Positions 54,263 through 63,520 of a stretch of 64,000 nucleotides of DNA are shown here, piece after piece (position 1 is the stretch's first letter; each line of letters begins with the position of its first letter). The stretch comes from Massilia terrae (GTDB lineage Bacteria; Pseudomonadota; Gammaproteobacteria; Burkholderiales; Burkholderiaceae_D), in assembly GCF_024753145.1 (NCBI RefSeq), contig NZ_JANUGU010000001.1:806001-870000 (forward strand). Reading direction: 5' to 3'. The translations under genes and the position numbers were made by a program. The notes beneath the pieces were generated by a model that ran no database searches, was not told the DNA's origin, and saw only the letters and a list, made by a program, of their open reading frames with translations.

Positions 54263-54273
54263 GATAACGTTCC
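54263..54273 (+). promoter_or_regulatory. LacI-type operator upstream of PL8
   Basis: GATAACGTTCC shares the TAACG core of the three operators near 53000. It lies 25 bp upstream of the PL8 start and would overlap the promoter, linking PL8-GH29 to the LacI gene. Confidence 0.5.
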
Positions 54274-54297
54274 CATATTGCGATACGGAGACGGCGA

Positions 54298-56700
54298 ATG
54301 GGAATGCAATCTGCGAAAAAAAATTGGTGGCTTGCTTGTGTCCTGGCTGGCAGCCTGGTGCCGGCGGCGGCGCTGGCCGGCGACGAGTTCGATGCCATGC
54401 GCGAACGCTGGCAAGTCAAGCTGGTGGGTACGGCGGCGCAGGACCGCGGCGACTCCAGCGTGGCGCAGCAATTGCTGTCGCAGTCCGATGCGGCCCAGCG
54501 CGCCTTGGACGGCATGGCCCGCGATCCGGACGCCAAGGCCTTGTGGAAGGACCTGGCCCGCTTCGATGATCCTTACCCGATCAAGGCATCGGCCGCCGTC
54601 ACCGCGAACGCCGCGCGCCTGGAGCAGATGGCGCGCGCCTTTGCCGCGCCCGGCACGCCGTCCTGGCACGATGCCCGCCTTGGCGCCGGGCTGGCGGTCG
54701 GGCTCGATTGGCTGGTGCGCCACTACTACACCGCCGGCCGCCACGAGTTCGGCAACTGGTGGGACTGGCAGATCGGCACGCCGCTGCTGCTGCTCAATGT
54801 GCTGACCCTGGCCGACGAGGCCGTGCCCGCCGAGCTGCGCCGGCGTACGCTGGAGGCGGTCAACTGGCACGTGCCGGATGCCCGCTACAAGACGCTCGCC
54901 GATGGCAAGGTGGACCGGAAGTGGGCCGAGGAGGGCGCCAACCTGCTGGACAAGTCCTTGGTGATGGTCCTGAGCGGCATGCTGGGCAAGGATGGCGAGC
55001 GTATCGCGGCAGGGCGCGACGGGCTGGCCCTGACGCTCGATTACGCCACCAGTGGCAACGGCTTCTACCGCGACGGTTCCTTTATCCAGCATGGCCACGT
55101 CGCCTACAACGGTGGCTACGGCGCGGTGGCGCTGGCCGACTATGCACGCTTGCTGTATATCCTGGGCGATTCCGAATGGGCCTTGCGCGATCCGCGTGCG
55201 CCACGCATCTTCCAGTGGGCGCTCGAAGGCTTCGCCGCGCCGATCATCGACGGCGCCATGCCGGACGCCTTGCGCGGCCGCGGCGTATCCCGGCACGGCC
55301 AAACCGACCACAAGGTGGGGCGCGGCATGGCGGCGTCGCTCGCCGTGATCGCGGATCAGGCGCCGCCGGAACAGCGCGCCGCCCTGCGCGCCGCCATCAA
55401 GGGCTGGATGCAGCGCGACCGCACGTTCGGCGCGAACTATCTGGGGGGAGCGGACGGCAAGGAGGTCGGCCTGTACGAGCGCGGTCTGTTGCAGCAGATC
55501 GCGGCCGACCCCGCCACACGGGCTGCAGCCGAGGAGGAGGGCGCCCGCATCTACGCCTCGATGGACCGTGCCATCCTGCGCGGCCGCGGCTTTGCGGCCG
55601 TACTGAGCATGAGCTCGCCGCGCATTTCTTCTTTCGAGGCCGGCAATAGCGAAAACCTGCATCCCTGGTGGAGCGGCATGGGGGTGCTGCAGCTGTACGG
55701 CCCCGACCAGGCGCAGTTCGATGGCAATTACTGGGCGACCATCGATCTCCAGCGCCTGCCGGGCACCACCACCGATCATTCGGGCCAGGGCCGGCCGGTC
55801 GAGTGGAAGAAATACCCTAATTCCGACACCTGGGTCGGCGGCGCAGCGCTGGGCAAGTACGCGGCACTGGGCATGGTGTTCTCGTTGCGCGACGTGACCG
55901 GCTCTGATCTGCATGGACGCAAGGCCTGGTTCCAGCTCGGCGACCGCGTTCTTGCGCTGGGCTCGGGTATCGGCGGCGGGCAGGGGCAGGTCGAGACCAT
56001 CGTGGAAAACCGCCGTCTGGCGGATCCGGCCGGCGCGCGCCTGCTGGTCAATGGCCAGCCGCTGGGCAACGGCAGCGTGGCAAGCGCGCGTTGGGCGCAT
56101 CTGCAGGACGACAAGGCCGGCAGCAGCATCGGCTACGTGTTCCCCCAAGCCATGCCGGTCCGCGCCGAACGTTCCGAACGCAGCGGCAGCTGGCGCGACA
56201 TCAATGGTTTGTCGGGTCCGGCGGGCGTGGTTCGCGACAGCTACCAGGTGCTGGGCATTCCGCAGGGCAGCCCGCGCTACGCCTACCTGCTGCTGCCGAA
56301 CGCCAGCGTCGAAGCGACGCGCGCCGCCGCCGGCGATCCGGGCCTGCGCATCGAAGCCAATGACGAACATGCCGCGGCCGTGTCCGAGCCCGGCGAGGGC
56401 GTGTATGCCGCCGACTTGTGGCAGGCCGGCAGCGCGCCGCGCGGCGGCCGTGACTATGTCTGGAGTTCGGCGCCGGCAGCCGTGGTGGCCAGCGTGGCCG
56501 CGGGCCGCCTGCGGCTGGCGATCGCCGAGCCGACCCAGGGCGAGAAAGTGCTGGAAGTGCGGCTCGCGCAGCCGGTGGCCCACGTGGTCAAGCTTGGCGC
56601 CGGAGTGACGGTCCTCGCAACGGCGCCGCAACTGCGGCTACGCATCGACACCGCCGGCGCCGCCGGTGCGAGTTTCAACGCCGAATTCATCCTGCCCTAA
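54298..56700 (+). CDS. Polysaccharide lyase family 8
   Basis: Predicted exported lyase of 800 residues. The signal peptide ends near ALAGDE (residue 25). The alpha/alpha toroid contains NWWDWQIGTP (substrate aromatic patch with Asn), and YRDGSFIQHGHVAYNGGYG with the catalytic His and Tyr, the PL8 active-site signature. Arg/Glu elements follow (NSENLHPWWSGMG). The remaining beta-sandwich domains are of normal PL8 length. PL8 enzymes cleave hyaluronan, chondroitin or xanthan by beta-elimination at uronic acids; which of these applies is not evident. No GH88/GH105 unsaturated-uronyl hydrolase is present in the window. GGAG precedes the ATG at 54298. It is followed 20 bp later by GH29. Confidence 0.9.
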   Translation: MGMQSAKKNWWLACVLAGSLVPAAALAGDEFDAMRERWQVKLVGTAAQDRGDSSVAQQLLSQSDAAQRALDGMARDPDAKALWKDLARFDDPYPIKASAAVTANAARLEQMARAFAAPGTPSWHDARLGAGLAVGLDWLVRHYYTAGRHEFGNWWDWQIGTPLLLLNVLTLADEAVPAELRRRTLEAVNWHVPDARYKTLADGKVDRKWAEEGANLLDKSLVMVLSGMLGKDGERIAAGRDGLALTLDYATSGNGFYRDGSFIQHGHVAYNGGYGAVALADYARLLYILGDSEWALRDPRAPRIFQWALEGFAAPIIDGAMPDALRGRGVSRHGQTDHKVGRGMAASLAVIADQAPPEQRAALRAAIKGWMQRDRTFGANYLGGADGKEVGLYERGLLQQIAADPATRAAAEEEGARIYASMDRAILRGRGFAAVLSMSSPRISSFEAGNSENLHPWWSGMGVLQLYGPDQAQFDGNYWATIDLQRLPGTTTDHSGQGRPVEWKKYPNSDTWVGGAALGKYAALGMVFSLRDVTGSDLHGRKAWFQLGDRVLALGSGIGGGQGQVETIVENRRLADPAGARLLVNGQPLGNGSVASARWAHLQDDKAGSSIGYVFPQAMPVRAERSERSGSWRDINGLSGPAGVVRDSYQVLGIPQGSPRYAYLLLPNASVEATRAAAGDPGLRIEANDEHAAAVSEPGEGVYAADLWQAGSAPRGGRDYVWSSAPAAVVASVAAGRLRLAIAEPTQGEKVLEVRLAQPVAHVVKLGAGVTVLATAPQLRLRIDTAGAAGASFNAEFILP

Positions 56701-56720
56701 CCATCAACTGAAGAGATATC

Positions 56721-58256
56721 GTGAATCTTCCCCACCGTTTCAGTTCCTCGCTTCGCTCCGCGCTGCTGTGCTGCGGCATGGCTGCGACTGCCCCCGCCCT
56801 GGCGCAAGACGTCGCCAAGGCCCAGCATGGCGCCATCGGCATTGTCGAGGACAACAAACCGGCCCCGCACACCAGCCATCCCGATGCACAGTGGTTCCCG
56901 CAGGCCGGCTTCGGCATGTTCATCCACTGGGGCCTGACCAGCGTGTTCGATACGCGCGACCAACGGGTCGGCGACCTGTCCTGGGCCATGATCGTCGGCG
57001 CCTGGAAGAACAAGTCCTTCACCGATCCCAAGGAGCAGGCGCGCATCATCCGCGAGGCCGACTGGAACTTCGACGGCAAGCCACCGTCGATCACGCCCAA
57101 CAAGTACTGGGAAGTTGCCAAGGACTTCAATCCCCAGCACTATGATCCGGAAAAATGGATGGCCGCGGCCCAGGCCGCCGGCATGCAGTACGTGGTGCTG
57201 ACCACCCGGCACCATGACGGCTTCGCGCTGTGGCCCAGCGCCTACGGCGGATTCAATACCAAAAACTATATGGGTGGGCGCGATCTGGTGCGGCCTTTTG
57301 TCGATGCGGCCCGCAAGTATGGCCTCAAGGTCGGGCTTTACTATTCGCCGCCGAACTGGCATTTCGACCGCGACTACATGAACTTCATGTATTACGGCAC
57401 GGCGCGCATGAATCCCTGGCTTCCGGAACTGGACGCCGACCTCAAGCCGCGCACCGTGTTCAAGACAAACGAAGAGAAGGCCAGGCACCTGGCCGAGTAC
57501 AACGCCGTGGTCAAGGGCCAGGTCGAGGAACTGCTCACGCGTTACGGGAAGATCGATATGTTGTGGTTCGACGGCGCGATTCCCGCGCCCGAGGGCGACG
57601 CTCCGCGCTTGACGCAGGCGCGGGTGCGCGAGCTGCAGCCGGGCATCGTGCTGTCGCCGCGCTACTTTCATGATGGCGACTTCGCCACTTTCGAAGGCCC
57701 GGTATTGAAGACCGGCAAGGTCTCGCGCGGGCAATGGGCCGAATGGTGCACGACCTGGACCCAGGGCTGGAGTTACACCAAAACGCCGTTCTACTCGGCC
57801 GGCTTCGAACTCGCCAACCTTGCGCTTGCCCGCTCGCTGAACATCAACCTGTTGCTAAATGTCGGTCCCGACGCGAATGGCGAGCTGGCCCCGGAGGCCT
57901 ACACCAAACTGGCCGAGGTGGCCGCGTGGATGAAACTGAACCGCGCCGCTGTGCAAGCCGCTGCGCTGCCGGAAAGCGAAAAGGCTTCGGTGCCGGCCAC
58001 GGCGTCCGGCCGCCAGCGCTTCCTGTTCGCGGTGCCTGCGTTCACGAAAAAGGAGCGGGCGTTTGACGAGGACTTGATTGCGCCAAGCGACACGGATCTG
58101 GTGCTGCAAGGCCTGGCGGCCGCGCCCGCCACAGTGACCCTGCTTGGCGACGGCAAGCCAGTGCAGAGCGAGTTCGCGAACGGCAAGCTCACCGTGCGCC
58201 TGCCGGCTGCGCGCCGCACCAGGCTGCCTGACGTAGTGGCGGTGCAGCTGCGCTAA
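56721..58256 (+). CDS. GH29 alpha-L-fucosidase (third copy)
   Basis: Predicted exported alpha-L-fucosidase of 511 residues. The start is GTG at 56721 with AAGAGA upstream; the signal peptide ends near APALAQ. Core motifs are FGMFIHWGLTSVF, YVVLTTRHHDGFALW, GLKVGLYYSPPNW and DMLWFDGAIP with the nucleophile Asp. It differs from the copies at 6281 and 11151, and its operon partner is PL8, so it likely serves the second locus. A fucosylated acidic polysaccharide would explain the PL8-GH29 pairing. The stop directly abuts the purU stop on the opposite strand. Confidence 0.92.
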   Translation: MNLPHRFSSSLRSALLCCGMAATAPALAQDVAKAQHGAIGIVEDNKPAPHTSHPDAQWFPQAGFGMFIHWGLTSVFDTRDQRVGDLSWAMIVGAWKNKSFTDPKEQARIIREADWNFDGKPPSITPNKYWEVAKDFNPQHYDPEKWMAAAQAAGMQYVVLTTRHHDGFALWPSAYGGFNTKNYMGGRDLVRPFVDAARKYGLKVGLYYSPPNWHFDRDYMNFMYYGTARMNPWLPELDADLKPRTVFKTNEEKARHLAEYNAVVKGQVEELLTRYGKIDMLWFDGAIPAPEGDAPRLTQARVRELQPGIVLSPRYFHDGDFATFEGPVLKTGKVSRGQWAEWCTTWTQGWSYTKTPFYSAGFELANLALARSLNINLLLNVGPDANGELAPEAYTKLAEVAAWMKLNRAAVQAAALPESEKASVPATASGRQRFLFAVPAFTKKERAFDEDLIAPSDTDLVLQGLAAAPATVTLLGDGKPVQSEFANGKLTVRLPAARRTRLPDVVAVQLR

Positions 58257-59147
58257 TCAGCTGCCGCGGAAGACGATGGTCTTGTTGCCGTCCACGAAAA
58301 CGCGGCGCTCGATGTGGAACTTGACCGCGGCGGCGAGTGCCAGGCACTCGTTGTCGCGGCCCACGCGCACCAGTTGCTCGGGCTTGTAGTTGTGGTCGAC
58401 GCGTGCCACCACCTGCTCGATGATCGGACCTTCGTCCAGGTCAGGCGTGGCGTAGTGGGCCGTCGCGCCGATCAGCTTGACGCCACGGTCGTAGGCCTGG
58501 TGGTAAGGCTTGGCGCCTTTGAAACCGGGCAGGAAGGAGTGGTGGATGTTGATGCAGCGTCCCGCCAGCGTGCGTGACAGCTCGTCCGACAGGATCTGCA
58601 TGTAGCGCGCCAGGACCACCAGTTCGGAGCCGGTTTCGTCGAGGATTTCGAGCAGGCGCTCTTCCTGTCGCCGCTTGCTCTCCGTGTCCACCGGCAGGTG
58701 CACGAAGCGGATGCCCTCACGCTCGACCATCGGGCGCAGGTCCTGGTGGTTCGACACCACCGCCGTGACCGCCATGTTCAGTTCACCGTTGCGGCGGCGG
58801 TACAGCAGGTCGTCCAGGCAGTGGTCGGTCTTCGACACCATGATCACCGTCCGCACCGGCTCGGCGGGATCGTAGATCGCCCACTCCATCTCCAGGCGGC
58901 CAGCCACTTCGGTCTGGAATTGCGCGCGAATGAGGTCGACGCCCATGTCGGCGGACATCGGCCGGAACACGGCGCGCATGAAAAAGCGCTGCGTCGAATC
59001 GTCGTCAAACTGCTCCAGCGCGCAGATATAGCAATCGCGCTGTGCGAGAAAACCGGACACCGCCGCGACGATGCCGATGGCGGCTTTGCAGCTGGCGGTG
59101 AGGATGTACTGTTTTTGCGAAGGGTAAAGCGGGTCGGTGGTGCTCAT
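58257..59147 (-). CDS. purU: Formyltetrahydrofolate deformylase
   Basis: Predicted cytoplasmic enzyme of 296 residues hydrolysing 10-formyltetrahydrofolate to formate and tetrahydrofolate, which balances one-carbon pools. The N-terminal ACT domain (ILTASCKAAIGIVAAVSGFL) is followed by the formyltransferase-like catalytic domain with the Asn/His/Asp site in INIHHSFLPGFKGAKPYHQA and TAHYATPDLDEGPII. Length is normal for PurU. It is the last gene of the minus-strand block after catA, with 133 bp and a palindromic repeat between; whether it is co-transcribed is unclear. Confidence 0.95.
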   Translation of the reverse strand: MSTTDPLYPSQKQYILTASCKAAIGIVAAVSGFLAQRDCYICALEQFDDDSTQRFFMRAVFRPMSADMGVDLIRAQFQTEVAGRLEMEWAIYDPAEPVRTVIMVSKTDHCLDDLLYRRRNGELNMAVTAVVSNHQDLRPMVEREGIRFVHLPVDTESKRRQEERLLEILDETGSELVVLARYMQILSDELSRTLAGRCINIHHSFLPGFKGAKPYHQAYDRGVKLIGATAHYATPDLDEGPIIEQVVARVDHNYKPEQLVRVGRDNECLALAAAVKFHIERRVFVDGNKTIVFRGS

Positions 59148-59236
59148 GCTGGATCTTTGTGGCTGAGTGCGTCACAGCAAGGTTACCACGGCATTGGAAT
59201 TGCGCGCTTCCTTTTGTTTTGCCAGCTACCCAGTCC

Positions 59237-59262
59237 GTCGTCCCGGCGCAGGCCGGGACGAC
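59237..59262. repeat. Perfect 11-bp palindromic element (REP-like)
   Basis: GTCGTCCCGGC, loop GCAG, then GCCGGGACGAC forms a perfect 11-bp stem between purU and catA. There is no T-tract on either side. Its form resembles dispersed intergenic palindromes found in many proteobacteria; it could stabilise the catA transcript end. Confidence 0.6.
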
Positions 59263-59280
59263 GACGGCAAAAATCAGCGT

Positions 59281-60192
59281 TCAGGCTTCGAAGTGCGCCC
59301 GTTCGACCTGGTCCGGGGGCAGGCCGTCCCGCGTTGCGAGCAGTTCGAAATCGAAGTCGATCGCGAAGTAGGGTGCCTCGAGTTCCTGGACGCGCAGGGC
59401 GGCCGAGTCGTCCACCCGCTTCATCGGCGGCACCAGACCCTCGCGGGTGGCGAAGGCGAAGTCGTCCCACAGGTAGGGATCGCCGTCGATGTTGATCTGC
59501 GTGGTCAGTTTGCGGTGCCCCGGCGCGGTAACGAAGAAGTGGATGTGGGCCGGCCGGGTGCCGTGACGGCCCAGCAGCTTCAACAATTTGTCGGTCGAGC
59601 CGCCAGGCGGCACGCTGTAGCCCACCGGGACCTTGCTGCGGAAGCGGTAGCGGCCATCGGCGTCGGTGCGGATCGAGCGGCGCAGGTTGTACCGGCTCTG
59701 GCTCGGGTCGAAGAAGGAATAGCCGCCCAGGTGGTTGGCGTGCCAGACTTCGACCAGCGCGCCGGCGACGGGTTTGCCGTCGGCGCCGCGGACCTGGCCC
59801 TGCATGAACAGGACTTCGCCCGGTTGCTCGTCCTGGTCAAGGCGCGCACTGCCCAGCGATTCGGGAGCGCCGGCCACGTACAGCGGGCCCTCGATCGTGC
59901 GCGGCGTGCCACCGGCGACGCCGGCGCGCGCTTCGGCCTCGTCCAGGCGCAGGTCGAGGAAGTGCTCGAAGCCCAGGCCGGCCGCGATCAGCCCCCATTC
60001 GCCGTTGCGGCCGGCTTCGGTCAGGTAGCCGACCGCGCTCCAGAATTCGTCTGGCTGGATGTCCATGTCCTCGATGGTGGCGAACAGGTCGCGCACGATC
60101 CGGTTGACGATGGCCTGTACGCGCGGATTGCCGCTGGCGGTCTCGGTGCTTTCGATCTTGTCCAGCAGTGCTGCGATGGATTGCTTGTTCAT
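59281..60192 (-). CDS. catA: Catechol 1,2-dioxygenase
   Basis: Predicted cytoplasmic intradiol dioxygenase of 303 residues that opens catechol to cis,cis-muconate, starting the ortho (beta-ketoadipate) route. The N-terminal helical linker domain is present (residues about 1-100). Iron ligands are visible: Tyr in EGPLYVAGAP, Tyr in VPVGYSVP and the two His of RPAHIHFF; TDADGRYRFRSK is a family block. ATG 60192 follows AAGGAGACAGAC; frame upstream to 60375 overlaps dmpP and is not used. Placement 38 bp after the phenol hydroxylase reductase gene means phenol-derived catechol is cleaved here in ortho rather than meta fashion. Confidence 0.94.
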   Translation of the reverse strand: MNKQSIAALLDKIESTETASGNPRVQAIVNRIVRDLFATIEDMDIQPDEFWSAVGYLTEAGRNGEWGLIAAGLGFEHFLDLRLDEAEARAGVAGGTPRTIEGPLYVAGAPESLGSARLDQDEQPGEVLFMQGQVRGADGKPVAGALVEVWHANHLGGYSFFDPSQSRYNLRRSIRTDADGRYRFRSKVPVGYSVPPGGSTDKLLKLLGRHGTRPAHIHFFVTAPGHRKLTTQINIDGDPYLWDDFAFATREGLVPPMKRVDDSAALRVQELEAPYFAIDFDFELLATRDGLPPDQVERAHFEA

Positions 60193-60230
60193 GTCTGTCT
60201 CCTTGTTGGTAAACGTGGTTGTAGCCAGGC

Positions 60231-61292
60231 TCACAGCGCCCGGAACAGGGGACTGCGCGTGGCCTGCCCGGCGTCGGCCGCCGACAGGAATTTCTCGGTG
60301 AAGATGTCTTTTTCGAACAGGCGGCCTTGCATCAGGGCCGCGATGCTGGCCTCGATCATCGGCGGCGGTCCGCACAGGTAGGCGCGCCAGCCGCGGAAGT
60401 CCTGCCCGAAGCGCCGCGCCGCCAGTTCATGGACGAAGCCGCGCTCCCCGGTCCACGGCGAATCCTGGGCTTCGCTCGACAGCACCGGCAGGTATTCGAA
60501 ATTCGCATGACGCTCGGCCAGCGCCTCGAATTCGTCCCGGTAATACAACTCGTCGAGCGTGCGCGCCCCCTGGACCAGCCGGATCGGCCGGGGATCGCCC
60601 GATTCGAGCAGGTCCAGCACCATCGAGCGCGGGCTGGACAAGCCCGAGCCACCGGCGATGAAGATCAGCGGACGCGGATCGCTCTTGCGCACGAAGAAGC
60701 GGCCGAGCGGACCGGACAGCATCACCTGTTCGCCGACCGCCAGCTGGCCGTGGACGTAGGAAGTGACTTTGCCGCCCGGTACCAGCCGAATGTTCAGCTC
60801 GATTTCGCGCGACGACGGCGCCGAGGCGATCGAGAAGGCGCGCGGTGTCGCCTCGCCGGCCAGCCACAGGTTGACGTACTGGCCGGGCTGGAAGCGCAGC
60901 GCGTCGCCGTGCTCGATCTCGAGGAACACGCCCTTGATGGTCGGGGTGAGGGTCTCGATGCGTGACACGCGGGCGTGATAGTCCAGCAGCGGCAAGCACT
61001 GCGCGTCCGGGTCCGGGTCGATATCGGCTTCGATGGTCAGGTCGGACTGCATCGTGGCGCAGCATGCCAGGCATTTACCCTCGTCGCGCTCGAAGTCCAT
61101 GAGGGCGAAAGGCGAGGCGGCGCCGTGCTCGAGTTCGCCGTCGCTGGCCTGCACCTTGCACGTGCCGCACAGCCCGTGGCCGCAGGCATGGGGCAGCCAC
61201 ACGCCGGCCCGCAGGCAAGCATCCAGGATGGTCTGCCCCTCGGCCACGTCGATGGTCTGGCCCAGCGGCTCGATTGTCAGTTGGTAGCACAT
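60231..61292 (-). CDS. dmpP: Phenol hydroxylase reductase component
   Basis: Predicted NADH-dependent flavin/iron-sulfur reductase of 353 residues feeding electrons to the phenol hydroxylase oxygenase. The plant-type [2Fe-2S] domain has Cys37, Cys42 and Cys45 in ACGHGLCGTC, and Cys77 in CLACC. FAD binding follows at RAFSIASAPS, and NAD binding at FIAGGSGLSSPRSM and YLCGPPPMIEA. Length matches DmpP. GGGAGGACGCC precedes ATG 61292. It ends the phenol hydroxylase gene set before catA. Confidence 0.95.
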   Translation of the reverse strand: MCYQLTIEPLGQTIDVAEGQTILDACLRAGVWLPHACGHGLCGTCKVQASDGELEHGAASPFALMDFERDEGKCLACCATMQSDLTIEADIDPDPDAQCLPLLDYHARVSRIETLTPTIKGVFLEIEHGDALRFQPGQYVNLWLAGEATPRAFSIASAPSSREIELNIRLVPGGKVTSYVHGQLAVGEQVMLSGPLGRFFVRKSDPRPLIFIAGGSGLSSPRSMVLDLLESGDPRPIRLVQGARTLDELYYRDEFEALAERHANFEYLPVLSSEAQDSPWTGERGFVHELAARRFGQDFRGWRAYLCGPPPMIEASIAALMQGRLFEKDIFTEKFLSAADAGQATRSPLFRAL

Positions 61293-61304
61293 GGCGTCCT
61301 CCCT

Positions 61305-61667
61305 TCAGTTGCCGCTGGCGCCAATGCCCCCAAGGCCCGGTGTCTGCAGGCGCAGCACGGACTTGTGGCCGAGGCCATTCGCGCCCAGGCTGGCCTGCAG
61401 GTCGGGCTGGAACGGTTCGCCCGAGCGCAGCCAGCGCGCCGCGGTCCAGTCGATCGACTGTCCTTCCGGATGTGCGGCCAGCAGCGGCGCCAGCACCTCG
61501 CTCACCAGGGTGGCGAAGGGCATGTCGGGCGGTAACGGCAGGGTGAATGGGCTGCAGAACAGCATGTGGCGATCCCAGCCGAAATACACGAGCTGGTTGC
61601 CGTGGAAGTTCTCCACGCGGTCGCGGACCTCGCCCTGGTAGCCCGGGGCTAATGCGATGACTGGCAT
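61305..61667 (-). CDS. dmpO: Phenol hydroxylase component DmpO/P4
   Basis: A small subunit of 120 residues of the multicomponent phenol hydroxylase oxygenase. The MPVIALAPGYQGEVRDRVEN opening and the YFGWDRHMLFCSP block are typical of P4/DmpO proteins. Position between the large oxygenase subunit (18 bp upstream) and the reductase (12 bp downstream) fixes its identity. AAAGGAGACCATC supplies the ribosome-binding site. Confidence 0.92.
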   Translation of the reverse strand: MPVIALAPGYQGEVRDRVENFHGNQLVYFGWDRHMLFCSPFTLPLPPDMPFATLVSEVLAPLLAAHPEGQSIDWTAARWLRSGEPFQPDLQASLGANGLGHKSVLRLQTPGLGGIGASGN

Positions 61668-61685
61668 GATGGTCTCCTTTTCCGC

Positions 61686-63227
61686 TCAGGCGGCGTCATG
61701 GTTGTTGCTGGTCCAGCGCTCCCAGTTGGCGCGGTCGGCCGAGTCGGCGTAGTCGCCGCGGTCCTCGGGCTTCAGGTGGTACCAGTCGAGCACTTCAGGC
61801 AAGGTCGCGCCGCCGCAATTGCCCTGGAAGATCTGGTGCACCGGCAGCCAGGCCTGCACATATTTTTCCGGCTCGCCCGTGAAGATGTCGCAGCAGCCGT
61901 CCGAGCAGAAGTGGTAACGCTCGCCCTTGTGCTGAACTTCGCGGTAGCAGATCTGGGTCGGGTCGCCCGGTTCCGGGAAGGCCATCGGGATCTGGCAGAT
62001 CTGGCACAGCATCGGCAGGCCCGGATTGCTCCAGCGCTTGCCGGCCTTGTGCTGTTCCTGCCAGTAGCGCAGCCGCGGCAGGTGGTATTGCTCGAAGCTG
62101 TCCGGATACTGCTCTTTCAGCCACTGCAGCTCGCTTTCCTCCGGCACCCAGGTGTGGATCGCCGCGGCATGGTTGAAGTTGTAGAAGATCGACCAGGCGA
62201 TGTGGGACAGGTGATCCTTTTCCTGCGCGGCCTGCTCGTGGTACTTGGGCATGCGCACGCCGTAGCGGGCCAGGTCGGCGAACAGGGCGCCGCCGTTCTG
62301 TTCGAAATAGATCTCCCACGCTTCCTTCCAGCTAATCACGCGCTTGGGCAGCATATAGTCCATCATCATCGCCACCAGCGTGAGCAGGCGGTAGCCGCGC
62401 CAGAACCATTTGTCGACCCATTTCTGGATGATGGGCAGGTTGGCCGGATCCTGCTCCAGCATGAATTTGACCACTTCAAGGCCGAGCGTCATGTGGCGCG
62501 ATTCGTCCGACTGCGCCGAGAAGCCGAAGGTCACGGTCGCCATGTCGCCATTGAAGGCGGCGCCGGACATGAAGGGCATGAACAGCAGGTTGGTCAGCAC
62601 ATATTCGAAGGAGAAGGAAATGGCGGTGATGAACTCGAACGGTCCGGCCGTCATCGCGTCCTCGAAATAGGACTTGGGCACCGACAAGTACCACAGGCGG
62701 TCGTGCATGTGGCGCCAGTCGGCGAAGCCGTTGAAGAAGCGGTTGTACTGGCTGATGGTGTGGATCTGGGTCTGGCAGTGGCGCAGCTCGTCCACCGACT
62801 GCATCTGGCAGGCCACGCGGGCCCCGGCGCCGCGCAGGTTGCGCCCGGCCATGGCGAAGCCGCGGTGGGCCGCGTATTCCAGCGGCGAGACGCCGGTCAG
62901 GAACAGCTTGAGCGCGTTCACGTAGCGGGCGTCGGTCACATGCAGCTGGCCATTGTTCTGCTGGAAGGCGTCGATGATGGCGTACAGCTTGCGTTCCTTC
63001 TCGGACTGGAACTTCCAGTACGCGTCCATCGTCATGCGGAACGGATCTTCCCAGCCGTCCCAGTCGTGAATGACGATGCCTTCGAAGCGGTCCTGGGGAA
63101 AGACCTTGTCCATCGGGTGGTAGGTGGTGTCCCAGCCGAGGTCGCGGGTGAGCAGGGCGTACTTGTCGCGGATCGACATTTTCTGCGCCGGCGCCTGCTT
63201 GGGCGATTGCGTGGTTGCGGTATTCAT
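61686..63227 (-). CDS. dmpN: Phenol hydroxylase large (diiron oxygenase) subunit
   Basis: Catalytic alpha subunit, 513 residues, hydroxylating phenol to catechol with O2. Two diiron-binding carboxylate motifs are seen, VDELRHCQTQIH and SDESRHMTLG, in the bacterial multicomponent monooxygenase fold. A C-terminal Cys-rich YHS-type segment (CQICQIP, CSDGCCDIF) is also characteristic. AAGGAGA precedes the ATG at 63227. Length and order L-M-N-O-P match the Pseudomonas dmp/mph operons. Confidence 0.96.
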   Translation of the reverse strand: MNTATTQSPKQAPAQKMSIRDKYALLTRDLGWDTTYHPMDKVFPQDRFEGIVIHDWDGWEDPFRMTMDAYWKFQSEKERKLYAIIDAFQQNNGQLHVTDARYVNALKLFLTGVSPLEYAAHRGFAMAGRNLRGAGARVACQMQSVDELRHCQTQIHTISQYNRFFNGFADWRHMHDRLWYLSVPKSYFEDAMTAGPFEFITAISFSFEYVLTNLLFMPFMSGAAFNGDMATVTFGFSAQSDESRHMTLGLEVVKFMLEQDPANLPIIQKWVDKWFWRGYRLLTLVAMMMDYMLPKRVISWKEAWEIYFEQNGGALFADLARYGVRMPKYHEQAAQEKDHLSHIAWSIFYNFNHAAAIHTWVPEESELQWLKEQYPDSFEQYHLPRLRYWQEQHKAGKRWSNPGLPMLCQICQIPMAFPEPGDPTQICYREVQHKGERYHFCSDGCCDIFTGEPEKYVQAWLPVHQIFQGNCGGATLPEVLDWYHLKPEDRGDYADSADRANWERWTSNNHDAA

Positions 63228-63247
63228 GGTGTCTCCTTGTATATGTG

Positions 63248-63520
63248 TTAGCCCCAGGCCAGCACGAACTGGTCGTCGGTTTCTTCGATGTTGCCGGCCA
63301 GCGAAATCAGTCCCAGCTGCAGCTCCTGCACCTCCCAGCGCCGGCCGATCAGGTCTTCGACGGTGGCGCGGTTGATTTCAAGGCGGCGCGGCGCATCGAT
63401 CTTCACCATGGCGGGATAGCGGTGCACGGTCGCGCGCGGGTTGTCGGCCTCGATGGCTTCGATGACGGAGCGCATGTCCTCGTTGGCCTGCAGGGCGATG
63501 AAGACCAGTTGTTCGCTCAC
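63248..63520 (-). CDS. dmpM: Phenol hydroxylase regulatory (effector) subunit
   Basis: Cofactorless effector protein of 90 residues required for efficient oxygenase turnover. SEQLVFIALQANEDMRSVIEA and VKIDAPRRLEINR are typical of the DmpM/P2 family. The start is GTG at 63520 with AAGGAG 8 bp upstream, and it overlaps the dmpL stop by 4 bp (GTGA), giving translational coupling. dmpN follows after 20 bp. Confidence 0.93.
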   Translation of the reverse strand: MSEQLVFIALQANEDMRSVIEAIEADNPRATVHRYPAMVKIDAPRRLEINRATVEDLIGRRWEVQELQLGLISLAGNIEETDDQFVLAWG

